Below the pieces are notes generated by a model. That model was not told the DNA's origin. It did not search any database and saw only the letters and a program-made list of their open reading frames with translations. A DNA stretch of 64,000 bases from GCA-003244245 sp050699595 (GTDB lineage: Bacteria > Actinomycetota > Actinomycetes > Mycobacteriales > Pseudonocardiaceae). The position numbers were made by a program, and so were the translations under genes. Where the stretch lies: assembly GCA_050699595.1 (NCBI GenBank), contig JBOHFI010000014.1, forward strand, positions 1 to 64,000, read 5' to 3'. Positions 25,471 to 34,437 of the stretch are shown here, one piece after another (the stretch's first letter is position 1; every line of letters starts with the position of its first letter).

Positions 25471-26700
25471 ATGATCACCACCGCCTCCGTCATGGACGTG
25501 GCCGTACCTCCTGGCAGGGTGTTGGACCATGCGAAGGCCGCTGTGGAGACGGTGGCTACGCGGCTGTGGGCGGGTGAGAGCGTGCGAGTCGGCCCGCAGC
25601 TCCCCTCGGTCACGAACTACGTCACCTTACTGCAGGTCGGTGAACAGTCCTTCGTGGCGAAGTACTCGCTGCTCGGGACGTCCCTGGTGTCGGTGGTGCG
25701 GGGCCTGCGTGGAACGTGGCCGGAGGTGGAGACCAGCCAGCAGGAGTACGTGGCCGATCCCCAGGGGCTGCTGGCCCGAGAACACACGCAGCTGAGAGCG
25801 CTGGCCACTACTGCCCGTCGCGGCGCGCTGCCGCTGCGGTTCCCGCAGATCATCACTTACGAGGCCGGGGTGCTTATCACCGTCGCGGTTGCGGCACCCA
25901 GCTTGTCGACCGAACTGCTCCACGGCAACCAGCACCCTGGAGAATTGCTCACCCATGTGGCCGACACCGCGAGGCGCCTGCAATGCGCATGTGATACCGG
26001 AAACCCTGCACTCGGCACCGTCATGTTGAGCAGCCCACACAGTTCTATCGCAGGAACCTATGCCCGCAAGTTTCTCAGCCCGCGCGGTGCCCACGATTAC
26101 CTGACCGCGCTGGGTGATGGATGGGCCGGCCCTGCGGAACGTCGCGAGATCCAGAACTCGCTGAACAGGTTGCGCGGCGTGCTGTCGGTGCTGCTAGGCC
26201 CCACCACTTCACCGGTGGTGATCTACGGCGACCTCGAACCCGAGCACGTCCTTCTTGAGCCAGCCGGGTGGCAGACCTGGGTCGACCCCGGTCTGCAACG
26301 CGCTGACCCGGCCGCCGAGCTCGCCAAACTGGTGTCGCGCACCACGCTGCTACTCGTCACTACACAACCGCCGGCGGATCGGACCAGCACCATCCTCGAC
26401 GCCCTGGACCAGCTGGTTACTGAATTCCTGGGCCGCGACTCACCGAACGACATGCACATGCTGCGGCGATTGCTGGCCCTGTGGCTGGCCGACTGGTCGA
26501 ACTACCTGGCCACCGGGCTGTCCCTACCGCCGCAGGTGCCCTTGCCGATGCCGCCGATGCTGCTGGCCGCAGCCGCCCGGGCCCGCACACTGCTGCTGCT
26601 GGCCACCGACGTCGCGGCACACCTCATCGCCAAACCCGCACACGCCTGGTCTGTCGCCCTGCAAGGCTGCCATGAGCTCGCCTGCGGACAGAGCCGGTGA
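25471..26700 (+). CDS. Phosphotransferase/kinase-like protein
   Basis: A 409-residue protein distantly like aminoglycoside phosphotransferase-fold kinases. The visible core is SFVAKYSLLG (possible ATP lysine) and VVIYGDLEPEHVLLE (catalytic-loop-like, with Asp in the HGD position) followed by WVDPGLQRADPAAELAKLV. His of the usual HGD is replaced by Tyr. A C-terminal helical region from about 290 onward is of unknown role. The stop overlaps the start of the next gene as GTGA, and the set continues with a dehydrogenase-like and an HprK-like gene. The substrate is unknown; small molecule or peptide phosphorylation are both possible. Confidence 0.6.
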   Translation: MITTASVMDVAVPPGRVLDHAKAAVETVATRLWAGESVRVGPQLPSVTNYVTLLQVGEQSFVAKYSLLGTSLVSVVRGLRGTWPEVETSQQEYVADPQGLLAREHTQLRALATTARRGALPLRFPQIITYEAGVLITVAVAAPSLSTELLHGNQHPGELLTHVADTARRLQCACDTGNPALGTVMLSSPHSSIAGTYARKFLSPRGAHDYLTALGDGWAGPAERREIQNSLNRLRGVLSVLLGPTTSPVVIYGDLEPEHVLLEPAGWQTWVDPGLQRADPAAELAKLVSRTTLLLVTTQPPADRTSTILDALDQLVTEFLGRDSPNDMHMLRRLLALWLADWSNYLATGLSLPPQVPLPMPPMLLAAAARARTLLLLATDVAAHLIAKPAHAWSVALQGCHELACGQSR

Positions 26701-27372
26701 ACTCACGTCCATACCCGGCCACCCTCGGAGTCATCGGGGCCGGCAGAGTCGGACGCGCCGTGATTGCCGCAGTGGTCACCACTGGTCTCGTCTCCACCAT
26801 CCTGGTGCACAGCCGCCGGCTGGTGGAGAGCACCGCTGGTGAGCAACCCGGTCGACGTGATGAGCCGGGTGTTCGCCGAGCACAGTGACACCACGGTGCT
26901 GGGGATTGGCTCGAACCTCGACTCTGCGCGCTACCGCACACTGGTGGCGCAGCACCTTGCAGTATCTCTCACCGCCGTGTCCGGCTCAGCGCTCGGCGAG
27001 CACGGCGAGACCGCAGTCATCTGCGAACACGCCACCCGGGTAGATCGCCAGTCCGTGTACCTGCCGCTGGGTCTCATCCGTCAACAGCTGCGTGAGAGGT
27101 CCCCGCGCATCACCGCCGGAATGGACCGGACCCAGCACGGCCCCGCCAGCGCCGTGCTGTCCACCGTTCGCAAGCTGCTCGGATTGGCTGACGGCCACGA
27201 AGAACTCTCCGCGCCCAGCCCCGGCGGCGTGTACCTCGGGCAGCGACTGCGGTTCGTCGCAGGCCAGTACTGGAACGACCCGCCCGAACACTCAGCCGCT
27301 GAACAAACCGCCCTCGACGCCAGCGCACACCGGCTCAAGATCCTCTACAATCACGTCAAAACTCACCTGTAG
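26697..27372 (+). pseudogene. Lactate/malate dehydrogenase-like gene with internal deletion and frameshift
   Basis: GTG 26697 starts the N-terminal NAD-binding motif TLGVIGAGRVGRAVIAAV. After STAG at about residue 48 the frame is lost. The other frame picks up at 26845 with NPVDVMSRVFAE, then TTVLGIGSNLDSARYRTLVA, SALGEHGETAVICEHATRV and a normal C-terminus ending at 27372. The catalytic His-containing GEHGE motif survives, but about 90 residues of the central Rossmann fold, expected between the two parts, are missing. The gene is therefore probably inactive. It is coupled to the kinase-like gene by GTGA, and the HprK-like gene follows after 21 bases. Confidence 0.75.
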
Positions 27373-27393
27373 AACAAGATAAAGGAACGAGTA

Positions 27394-28536
27394 GTGCCTA
27401 CCTCAACCCCGCTGCACGCCGTACGAGTCAGCGCCGGACCCGCCACAGTCCTCGTCGCCAGCGAGGACCCCGCCGTCACCGACTGGACCACCCAGTACCT
27501 CGAGTCCTGGTGGACGGTGCGACCCACCACTCCCGCTGCCGAGACCAGCGGGCCAGTGCTGCACTGTCAGATCAGTCCCGACCGCTTCGCCGCCGCCCAA
27601 GATCGCCTCAGCACCCGGGCGCACCGGGTCGTCACGTTCGCCCGCAACCCAATCCACGTCACCGACGACGCCGTCTGCGCGGTCGACTCGACTGAGCAGG
27701 TCGCTTACCACACCGACGCTAGCCGCACCCGGCTCACCCTCACCGCCACCAGTTCGCTAGGGCTGTGCCTGGCCGCCGCCCGCATCACTCGCGAACTCAT
27801 CCGAGCCCAGCTTGAAGCCGACGGGTGGGCAATCATGCACGCCAGCGCCACCGTCCGCGACAACGACGCCACCCTCGCGCTGGGACCCAAAGGCGCCGGC
27901 AAAACCACCACCGCGCTGCTACTCAGCACACAGGGCCACCAGCTTATGGCCAACGACCGGGTCTTCCTGCACCCCGCCACCCGGGCCCTACTGCCCTGGC
28001 CCGCCGCCGCGGCGCTCGGACTCGGGTTGCTACATGCCCACGGCCTCCTCGACAGCGTGCGCGCTCAGCTGGCCGCCGGGCAGCACCTGCACCCCACCGT
28101 CGATCCCGCCGTCACCGCCGCCATCCTCAACGGCAGCACCAGCCCACTGCACGACCCGCGCAACCACGAGCTGAAAACGCAACTCTTCCCGCATCAACTC
28201 ACCGATTGGCTCGGCCTGACACTCGCCCGCTCCGCCACCGCCGCTGCGTTAATCTTCCCCCGCCTCGGCCCCGACGGTGAACCCCGCCTCGACCCCTCAT
28301 CGCGCACCGTCACCACCAGCGACTTCTTCGATCCTGACCACGACGACCGCTACCCTGATTTCCTTCGCCTGACCCGGATCACCCCCGACCACCGCCACCA
28401 GATCTGGGCACGCACCAGCGAGGCCTTGGCCACCGTCCCCCACCACAGCATCGTCCTCACCCACGACACCACACGATCACGACAGCTACTCTCGACTCAG
28501 GTGATGGTGGGCCAGGCGGGACGGGAGACGTCGTAG
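27394..28536 (+). CDS. HPr kinase-like (HprK-related) P-loop protein
   Basis: A 380-residue protein with a P-loop kinase core like that of HPr kinase: WAIMHASATVRDNDATLALG, Walker A GPKGAGKTTTALLLSTQGHQ and LMANDRVFLH, where the Asp-Arg pair matches the family. N-terminal residues 1-130 are not recognised. GTG 27394 has AAGGAACG upstream. HprK relatives in actinomycetes usually do not act on HPr; some modify peptides, as in lasso peptide loci, but no lasso B or C proteins are seen here. One TTA codon occurs. The neighbours suggest a shared pathway with the kinase-like and dehydrogenase-like genes, now broken. Confidence 0.7.
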   Translation: MPTSTPLHAVRVSAGPATVLVASEDPAVTDWTTQYLESWWTVRPTTPAAETSGPVLHCQISPDRFAAAQDRLSTRAHRVVTFARNPIHVTDDAVCAVDSTEQVAYHTDASRTRLTLTATSSLGLCLAAARITRELIRAQLEADGWAIMHASATVRDNDATLALGPKGAGKTTTALLLSTQGHQLMANDRVFLHPATRALLPWPAAAALGLGLLHAHGLLDSVRAQLAAGQHLHPTVDPAVTAAILNGSTSPLHDPRNHELKTQLFPHQLTDWLGLTLARSATAAALIFPRLGPDGEPRLDPSSRTVTTSDFFDPDHDDRYPDFLRLTRITPDHRHQIWARTSEALATVPHHSIVLTHDTTRSRQLLSTQVMVGQAGRETS

Positions 28537-28622
28537 CGCGTGCCAGGTTGAGTGAGTAGTGGGCCGCTGCCGCCACGACCAGGCCTTGGCGGCAGCGGTC
28601 CGAAAAATCTGTCGCCCGGTCA

Positions 28623-29474
28623 CTACAATTTGCACGACAGCGCCGTGTCGCTGCTTTTCGGCTTGAACTGGCTCTCGAAGTCGCCGACGCTGGTGTCACT
28701 ACCCGGGTAAGCGGCCACAGCGTCGGGAAACTCGGCCTGGAAGTCGTGCCGCCACTGCGTCCGCAGGTAGTCGCTGATCACCTCGTTGAGCCTGAGGCAG
28801 TCCGCATGGTGATTCCCGAGCAACCCGATACCGTGGTATTGGAGTTCTCCGAAGGCGCCCGACAGGACGACCTTGAATTTGCCCGGATTGGCGTGCGTGT
28901 ATCCGTAGAGGATAAGAGCATCGGTGAACACCGCGTCGGTTTTGTGCTCGCGGAGATCGTCGACACACCCCCTGTTAGTGGGATCCTTCGGCGTCATGTT
29001 CGCACCGGGAATGGTCACGTCCGCGCCGGTGGCCGCCGCAACGGTACAGACGCTCTTGCCTAGTAGGCTGTCCTTGGTGGTGATGCTCGTGTCATCCGCA
29101 CGGACCAGCAACGCCTGCGGGCTGACCATGTAGGGGCCCGCGAAGTCGATTCCCCGCTGATTGCGTGACGGCGTGATCGAGTACGTCGCGATGGCGATCG
29201 TCACGTTCCTGCTGTCGAGCATGCGCTCTCGGTCGGCGACGGTGAACGGCTTGGCCGTCACCGGGGTGCGCAGTCCGGCTCCGATCGCGTTCATCAGGTC
29301 GATGTCGAAACCCGCCGGGTTGAGGTCGCCCACCGCGAAGCCCGGTGAGTCTTCGAGCACCCCGACGATGATCGTCCCCGTGAGGATGGACGGATCCGGT
29401 TTCGAAACACAACCGGCCAGCAGAACGAGTGCGCCGACGACAGTGAGCCAGCTCCTTGTTCGTACCCTGAGCAT
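28623..29474 (-). CDS. Family 3 solute-binding lipoprotein (glutamate/polar amino acid type)
   Basis: A 283-residue exported lipoprotein. ATG 29474 follows GGGAGGACGT and starts a signal peptide with lipobox VLLAGC. The mature part has the family 3 features VGVLEDSPGFAV, NPAGFDIDLMNAIGAGL and ITPSRNQRGIDFAGPYMVSP, then GCVDDLREHKTDAVFTDALI. Such proteins feed ABC importers or act as sensors, as GlnH does with a membrane partner in mycobacteria. No permease or ATPase is adjacent, but a membrane protein gene ends 23 bases upstream on the same strand. A sensor role is therefore possible. The ligand is inferred only from the family. Confidence 0.85.
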   Translation of the reverse strand: MLRVRTRSWLTVVGALVLLAGCVSKPDPSILTGTIIVGVLEDSPGFAVGDLNPAGFDIDLMNAIGAGLRTPVTAKPFTVADRERMLDSRNVTIAIATYSITPSRNQRGIDFAGPYMVSPQALLVRADDTSITTKDSLLGKSVCTVAAATGADVTIPGANMTPKDPTNRGCVDDLREHKTDAVFTDALILYGYTHANPGKFKVVLSGAFGELQYHGIGLLGNHHADCLRLNEVISDYLRTQWRHDFQAEFPDAVAAYPGSDTSVGDFESQFKPKSSDTALSCKL

Positions 29475-29497
29475 ACGTCCTCCCGGGGAAGTATCCG

Positions 29498-30235
29498 CTA
29501 CTTGTTCTGGAGCTTCGCGCTCACTACCGACAGATCCACGCCGCAATTCCGATCATCGCGGGTGTTCGTGACGGCAATGTCCACGTGTAGCTTCGCGGCC
29601 CCGGCGGGCAGGTTCACCGACGTCGGGACTCCGGAGCTCGCGGTTACCGTCCCACCGCGATTGCCAGCCGTGCCGGGCGTCACCAAGAGCGACGTGTTCG
29701 GGACACAACTGCCGATGTCGCCATTGTGATCGGCGACCTGGAACACCAGCTCAAGAGTGTTTTTCTGCGCGGTGACGGCGACATCGAGTGTGGCGTGGCT
29801 GCCCGGCCGTACATCGATGTTCTGGCCAAGAATGACCGTTGAGAGCACGTCGCCGGGTCGGCTTACACCGTAGAGAGACCAACCGGCCCATCCCAAACTC
29901 GCCACGAAATCCACAATCAGGATGAATGTGACAGATCCCCGAGCGACCTTGGGGGCGATCGTCGGGAGCTTGGGGGGCTGGAATACGCCGATGATGGAGG
30001 TGACGACAGCGACGGCACTCACGAGCGTCGCGGCAACGGTCGAGGCGACGCTGGTCTCGACCGCGACGAAGCCGAGAAGCACGATCGTCCAGATCAACGC
30101 AACCAAGCAGGCGTAGAGGAGGAATACGCTCGTGAAAGGCTTCGATCGCACATGATCTGCGGACGGCTCCGCTGACGCCGGGGCAGGTGGCAGCTCCGGC
30201 TCCCTGCCCTGCTCAGCCTTGTCGGCGCCGATCAT
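29498..30235 (-). CDS. Multi-helix membrane protein with C-terminal extracytoplasmic domain
   Basis: A 245-residue protein of unknown function. An N-terminal hydrophilic Pro/Glu-rich region (about 40 residues) precedes three hydrophobic helices (VFLLYACLVALIWTIVLLGF, TLVSAVAVVTSIIGVFQPPK, and VTFILIVDFVASLGWAGWSL). The last 120 residues are beta-like and predicted outside. ATG 30235 is taken as the start; the upstream extension to 30421 is not family-like. It is in an apparent operon with the family 3 binding lipoprotein, which suggests a two-part ligand sensor or a binding partner rather than a transporter. Confidence 0.6.
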   Translation of the reverse strand: MIGADKAEQGREPELPPAPASAEPSADHVRSKPFTSVFLLYACLVALIWTIVLLGFVAVETSVASTVAATLVSAVAVVTSIIGVFQPPKLPTIAPKVARGSVTFILIVDFVASLGWAGWSLYGVSRPGDVLSTVILGQNIDVRPGSHATLDVAVTAQKNTLELVFQVADHNGDIGSCVPNTSLLVTPGTAGNRGGTVTASSGVPTSVNLPAGAAKLHVDIAVTNTRDDRNCGVDLSVVSAKLQNK

Positions 30236-30755
30236 GACAGGATTATCACATGACACAGGGGCATGGTTCGCGGTCGCTAACCCGACAGCCCCGAGCACCA
30301 GGCCCAGGACCCCGGCAAAGTCCCGAGAACAGCTGTGACCTGCGGCTAGCACGACAGTCACAGTGCGCGATCCTCCAGCACGTGTCGCGACCACCGCACC
30401 CCACTCCACCACCAACCCCACGCCGCGCGCCTAAGCGGGACCTCAACTCGCGGACGAGGCTCACCGCCGTGAACTCGACAAGACGCACCTCAACCGGGCC
30501 CGAAAACGTCCGTGGGGTCGAGTTCACGGACAGCACCACACGGGGTGAACTCCAGTAACGGCGATGCGGGTCTGGCGTGGCGACGCACCGGCTGGCGGGG
30601 CTCTAGCACGCCAGCCGGGTCTCGAGCACGTGCGTGAGCACTCGCTCGGGCTGCCGCCCAGCTGCGGAAACAGGACTTTGCCGGGGCCCTGGCACCAGGC
30701 CGCTCCCTGGCTATTGAGTTCCGGGAGCGCTGAGAGCGTGGTGTTCGGCCGCACG
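30236..30755. other. Intergenic region between the membrane-protein operon and ftsQ
   Basis: About 520 bases with no gene I can support. The words CCGTGAACTCGA (about 30468) and TCGAGTTCACGG (about 30519) form an imperfectly spaced inverted repeat of 12 bases. This segment is the ftsQ-side border of the island; I see no tRNA, integrase or clear direct repeat with the ftsZ-side border. Confidence 0.45.
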
Positions 30756-31583
30756 TCAGGCGATCGTCGGTAGGTCGGGGCTGGAGACATCGTAGAGCTT
30801 GCCGAGCTGGGTGAGGAGCGGGCCGAGCACCGCCGCCTTGCGGTCACCTTCCTCCACGCCACCCCACCGCACCTCCCGCACAATGTCTGCCCGCCCTGTG
30901 CCCAACCGCAACACAACCGCGGCGGGAGACTCCGCTGCTATCGAGCGGACCTGGACCCGCAGCCACTCGGGCAGCTCCGTCAGCACCGTCAGCGCGGCCA
31001 CCGTCGCCGCGTCCCGGGGCCCGAGTCGGGCCACCCGCAGCTCCGGTACGCCAGGCGGTCCGACGGGCACCACCGCGTAGTCGGTTCCGGTGGCGTCCAC
31101 CAGGTGTACGCCGTCACCGCGGCGCACGACCGCGACCGGGGTACGCTCGGTGACCTCGATCCGCACCGTGCCATCCAAGCCGCACCGCACCTGATCGCTC
31201 GCCACCCGCGGTAGCGCGGCTACCCGGGTCTCGATCGCCTTGGTGTCCAGCCGCATCATCGGAGTGCCCAGTCGCACGGCCGCCACCGCCCGCACCACGT
31301 CAGCGGAAAGCTCCCTGGTCCCCACCACCCGCACGGAGCGGGCATCGAACAGTGAGCTACCGAACAGCACCCATGCCATGCCGCCGGCCAGGGTCAGCAT
31401 GGCCATCCCGGCGGCCAGCCAGGGCCACCAGGTCCGCGGCCACCAGGTCCGGGACGGCTGCGCCGCAGTGGGCGAGGCGGCAGCAGGCGCAGCCGTGCGC
31501 CGCGGTGGGCGGGATGCGGCGGCGTGCCGAGGCCCCGGTCGGGCACGGGGTGCCAGCCGTGCGGCGCTACGGCCCCGGCTCAT
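30756..31583 (-). CDS. ftsQ: Cell division protein FtsQ
   Basis: FtsQ is a bitopic divisome protein. The 275-residue product has a basic, disordered cytoplasmic tail (about 65 residues), one membrane helix (WLAAGMAMLTLAGGMAWVLF) and a POTRA domain starting SLFDARSVRVVGTRELSADV. A beta domain follows with AVVRRGDGVHLVDATGTDYA. ATG 31583 overlaps the murC stop as ATGA; the start at 31625 in the longer frame lies inside murC. In other actinobacteria ftsZ follows directly, but here the next gene downstream on this strand is a membrane protein of the island. Confidence 0.9.
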   Translation of the reverse strand: MSRGRSAARLAPRARPGPRHAAASRPPRRTAAPAAASPTAAQPSRTWWPRTWWPWLAAGMAMLTLAGGMAWVLFGSSLFDARSVRVVGTRELSADVVRAVAAVRLGTPMMRLDTKAIETRVAALPRVASDQVRCGLDGTVRIEVTERTPVAVVRRGDGVHLVDATGTDYAVVPVGPPGVPELRVARLGPRDAATVAALTVLTELPEWLRVQVRSIAAESPAAVVLRLGTGRADIVREVRWGGVEEGDRKAAVLGPLLTQLGKLYDVSSPDLPTIA

Positions 31584-33082
31584 GGCTCGGCGCTCCCCCA
31601 GGACAGACAACGACAGGGCAGACAACGACAGGGCAGGCAGCGGCGCTCCAGCTCGGCGAGCAGCTTCGGGCCGAGTGCGGTGACGTCCCCGGCACCCATC
31701 GTGACCACGACGTCGCCGGGCCTGACCAGGTCAGCCAGCCGCGCGGGCACCTCGGCCCAGCGGGGCTCGTAGTACACGCAGTCCGCGGGCAACGGCACCG
31801 CGTGCGCGATCAGCTCTCCGGTGACGCCGGGTAACGGCTCCTCCCGGGCCCCGTAGACGTCCAGCACCAGCACCACGTCGGCCAGCGCCAGCGCCGCGGC
31901 GAACTCGGCGGCGAAGTCCCGAGTGCGGGAGTACAGGTGCGGCTGGAAGGCCACCACCAACCGCCCCTGGCCCACCACCTGCCGGGCACCGCGCAGCGCG
32001 GCGGTCACCTTCGTGGGGTGGTGGGCATAGTCGTCGTAGACCCGTGCGCCGGCCGCCTGCCCGGTGAACTCGAACCGGCGGCGAACTCCCCCGAACCCGG
32101 CCAGTCCCGCCAGCAGACCGGGCAGCGGCGCCCCGAGCTCCAGACCGGCCAGCAGGGCCGCGACGGCGTTGCTCACCATGTGCTCCCCGGGCATCGCGAC
32201 CGTGAGCGCCACCTGGTGCGCCACCCTGTCCGGCCCGGTCAGCGTCACGGCGGCGACACCGCGCCCGCCGTCGGGGGTGTACTCCAGCAGGCGGGCGTCG
32301 GCCGCCGCGGTGGCGCGCCTACCGTAGCGGCGCACCCGCACCCCATCAGCGGCGGCCCGGTCCGCCAGCGCGGCCGAGCCGGGGTCATCGGCGTTGGCGA
32401 TCAGGACCCCGGCTGGGGACAACCGGGCCACGAAGGCGTCGAAGCCTGCGGTGTAGGCCTCGACGGTGCCGTGGTGGTCCAGATGTTCGGCCTCGACATT
32501 GGTGACCACGGCCACGTCGGGCGAGTAGGCCAGGAAGGTGCCGTCACTCTCGTCGGCCTCGGCTACGAAGACCTCGCCGCTGCCGTGGTGAGCACCAGAC
32601 CCCGAGGTGGTGAGATCGCCACCGATGAGAAAGGACGGGTCGGCGCCGCAGTGCCGCAACGCGACGGTGAGCATCGCCGTGGTGGAGGTCTTACCTGCAG
32701 TCCCGGTGATGCAGACGACCCGGTAACCGGTCATCAGGGCAGCCAGCGCCGTGGAGCGGTGGATCACGGGGATGCCACGCCGGGCGGCCTCGAGGAGTTC
32801 CGGGTTGCCCGGATCGGTCTGGTGTACCGCTTTGGTGCTGATGATCACAGTGGGGTCGGCGCCGAGCTGGTCGAGGTTCGCTGCGGCGTGCCCCACGGCC
32901 ACCGTGGCCCCGCAGCCCCGCAGCGCGAGCAGCGCGGGCGAATCCTTGGCGTCCGAACCGGACACCGCACCACCGCGGGCCAGCACGATCCGAGCCACCC
33001 CGCTCATCCCGGCACCACCGATCCCGATCAAGTGGGTGCGGGCCAGCCACAACGGCAGCGCAGGTGGTGCCCCTGGTGTCAT
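31580..33082 (-). CDS. murC: UDP-N-acetylmuramate--L-alanine ligase (MurC)
   Basis: MurC adds L-Ala to UDP-MurNAc, the first of the cytoplasmic Mur ligases. The 500-residue protein has the UDP-binding THLIGIGGAGMSGVARIVL, the P-loop VVCITGTAGKTSTTAML, the EADESDGTFL motif and the C-terminal DDYAHHPTKVTAAL. Its C-terminus ends in a Cys-rich repeat encoded by two tandem 15-base units. It overlaps ftsQ by ATGA. Upstream it overlaps the ftsW stop, also by ATGA, where other actinobacteria have murG between ftsW and murC. Confidence 0.95.
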   Translation of the reverse strand: MTPGAPPALPLWLARTHLIGIGGAGMSGVARIVLARGGAVSGSDAKDSPALLALRGCGATVAVGHAAANLDQLGADPTVIISTKAVHQTDPGNPELLEAARRGIPVIHRSTALAALMTGYRVVCITGTAGKTSTTAMLTVALRHCGADPSFLIGGDLTTSGSGAHHGSGEVFVAEADESDGTFLAYSPDVAVVTNVEAEHLDHHGTVEAYTAGFDAFVARLSPAGVLIANADDPGSAALADRAAADGVRVRRYGRRATAAADARLLEYTPDGGRGVAAVTLTGPDRVAHQVALTVAMPGEHMVSNAVAALLAGLELGAPLPGLLAGLAGFGGVRRRFEFTGQAAGARVYDDYAHHPTKVTAALRGARQVVGQGRLVVAFQPHLYSRTRDFAAEFAAALALADVVLVLDVYGAREEPLPGVTGELIAHAVPLPADCVYYEPRWAEVPARLADLVRPGDVVVTMGAGDVTALGPKLLAELERRCLPCRCLPCRCLSWGSAEP

Positions 33083-34437
33083 CGCCTGCCTCGGCTACCA
33101 CGACCGGACGGGATCGGCCACGCTTCGGTGCGTGACCGCGGCGCAGGAAGGTAGGGCACCGGCGGGCGCAGCCGTAGCAGCCGGGTGAGGACACCCGGGC
33201 GGCCGGAGTCGGTGAACTCGTGGCGCAGCGCGGACACCGCCTGCGGTTCGTGCCGGGCGAAGTTGGCCAGCAGCCCGAAGGCCAGCATCGTCAGCGCGAT
33301 GGAGGTGCCCCCCGAGGAGATCAGCGGCAACGGGATCCCGGTGACCGGCAGCAAGCCGACCACGTACCCGATGTTGATCGCGGCCTGACCGACCAGCCAC
33401 GTGGTCACGGTGGCGGCGACCAGTTTGATCCACGGATCAGTGCTGCGCGCGGCGATCCGAATCCCCACATAGGCCAGCGTGCCGAACAGCAGCAGCACCA
33501 CCAGGCAGCCCAGAAAGCCCAGTTCCTCCCCGATGATCGCGAAGATGAAGTCGTTGTACGCGTTGGGCAGGTAGTCCCACTTGGCACTGCCCTGCCCCAG
33601 GCCTACCCCCCACCAGCCGCCGTCGGCAAGCGAGAACATCGCCTGGCGGGCCTGGTAAGCGGCACCTTGCGGGTCGGCACCCGGGTGCAGGAAGGACGCG
33701 ATCCTGGCCGACCGATAGCCGGCGACGGCGGCCATCACGACCGCCCCGGCGACGGCGGCGATCGCGATCGCGCCGAACAGCTCGCCAGGCGCACCGCCGA
33801 ACCAGAGCAGCGCGAGCAGCACGACGGCCAGCGTGATCGTGGTACCCAGATCGGGCTGCAGCATCACCAGAGCGAAGATCGTGACGGCCATCGGGACCAG
33901 CGGCACCAGCAGATGCCGCCACTGGCGCAGCAACGCGCGTTTGGTGATCAACACGTGCGCTCCCCACAGGGCCAGCGCGAGCTTCGCGGGCTCGGAGGGT
34001 TGCAGGGACAGCGGGCCCAGCCGCAGCCATTTCTGCGCGCCGTTGATCTCAGTGCCCAACGGGCTGAGCACCATGGCCAGCAGCACCACGCACACCAGCA
34101 GGAACAGCCCACTGGTACCGCGCAGCATCCGCACCGGTATCCGCAGCCCCAGCCAGAACAACACCAGCCCGAGTCCGCAATACACCAGTTGTCGGACGAA
34201 CACCGCATAGGAGGAGCCTGCCCTGGTGTAGGACTCCACATTGGACGCGGAGAGCACCATCACCAGGCCGAACAGGGTCAACAGGCCGAAAACGGCGAGC
34301 ACCAGGTGCAGTGAGGTGAGCGGCCGGGCCAACCAGCCGGCGAGCCACTCGCGGGCAGCGAGGACGCGACCCTGCATCAACTGACCCCGCGCCAACCGGC
34401 CCGCTGTCGCACCCGTCGTCCGGGTGGGGCCATTCAC
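33079..34437 (-). CDS. ftsW: Lipid II polymerase FtsW (SEDS family)
   Basis: FtsW is the SEDS glycosyltransferase that polymerises lipid II at the septum with FtsI. The 452-residue protein starts at GTG 34437 (VNGPTRTTGA), which overlaps the stop of the murD remnant as GTGA. About ten helices are present, with family motifs GAQKWLRLGPLSLQPSEPAK, the loop NDFIFAIIGEELGFLG and LPLISSGGTSIALTMLAFGL. The basic C-terminal tail of about 60 residues is normal for actinobacteria. The same frame continues upstream into the broken murD, which creates a misleading 673-residue frame; the fusion is not real. Confidence 0.93.
   Translation of the reverse strand: MNGPTRTTGATAGRLARGQLMQGRVLAAREWLAGWLARPLTSLHLVLAVFGLLTLFGLVMVLSASNVESYTRAGSSYAVFVRQLVYCGLGLVLFWLGLRIPVRMLRGTSGLFLLVCVVLLAMVLSPLGTEINGAQKWLRLGPLSLQPSEPAKLALALWGAHVLITKRALLRQWRHLLVPLVPMAVTIFALVMLQPDLGTTITLAVVLLALLWFGGAPGELFGAIAIAAVAGAVVMAAVAGYRSARIASFLHPGADPQGAAYQARQAMFSLADGGWWGVGLGQGSAKWDYLPNAYNDFIFAIIGEELGFLGCLVVLLLFGTLAYVGIRIAARSTDPWIKLVAATVTTWLVGQAAINIGYVVGLLPVTGIPLPLISSGGTSIALTMLAFGLLANFARHEPQAVSALRHEFTDSGRPGVLTRLLRLRPPVPYLPAPRSRTEAWPIPSGRGSRGRR

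Noticed and set aside
27394..28536. Lasso peptide locus suggested by the HprK-like gene
   Set aside because: No lasso B1/B2 peptidase, no asparagine synthetase-like C protein and no precursor lie nearby.
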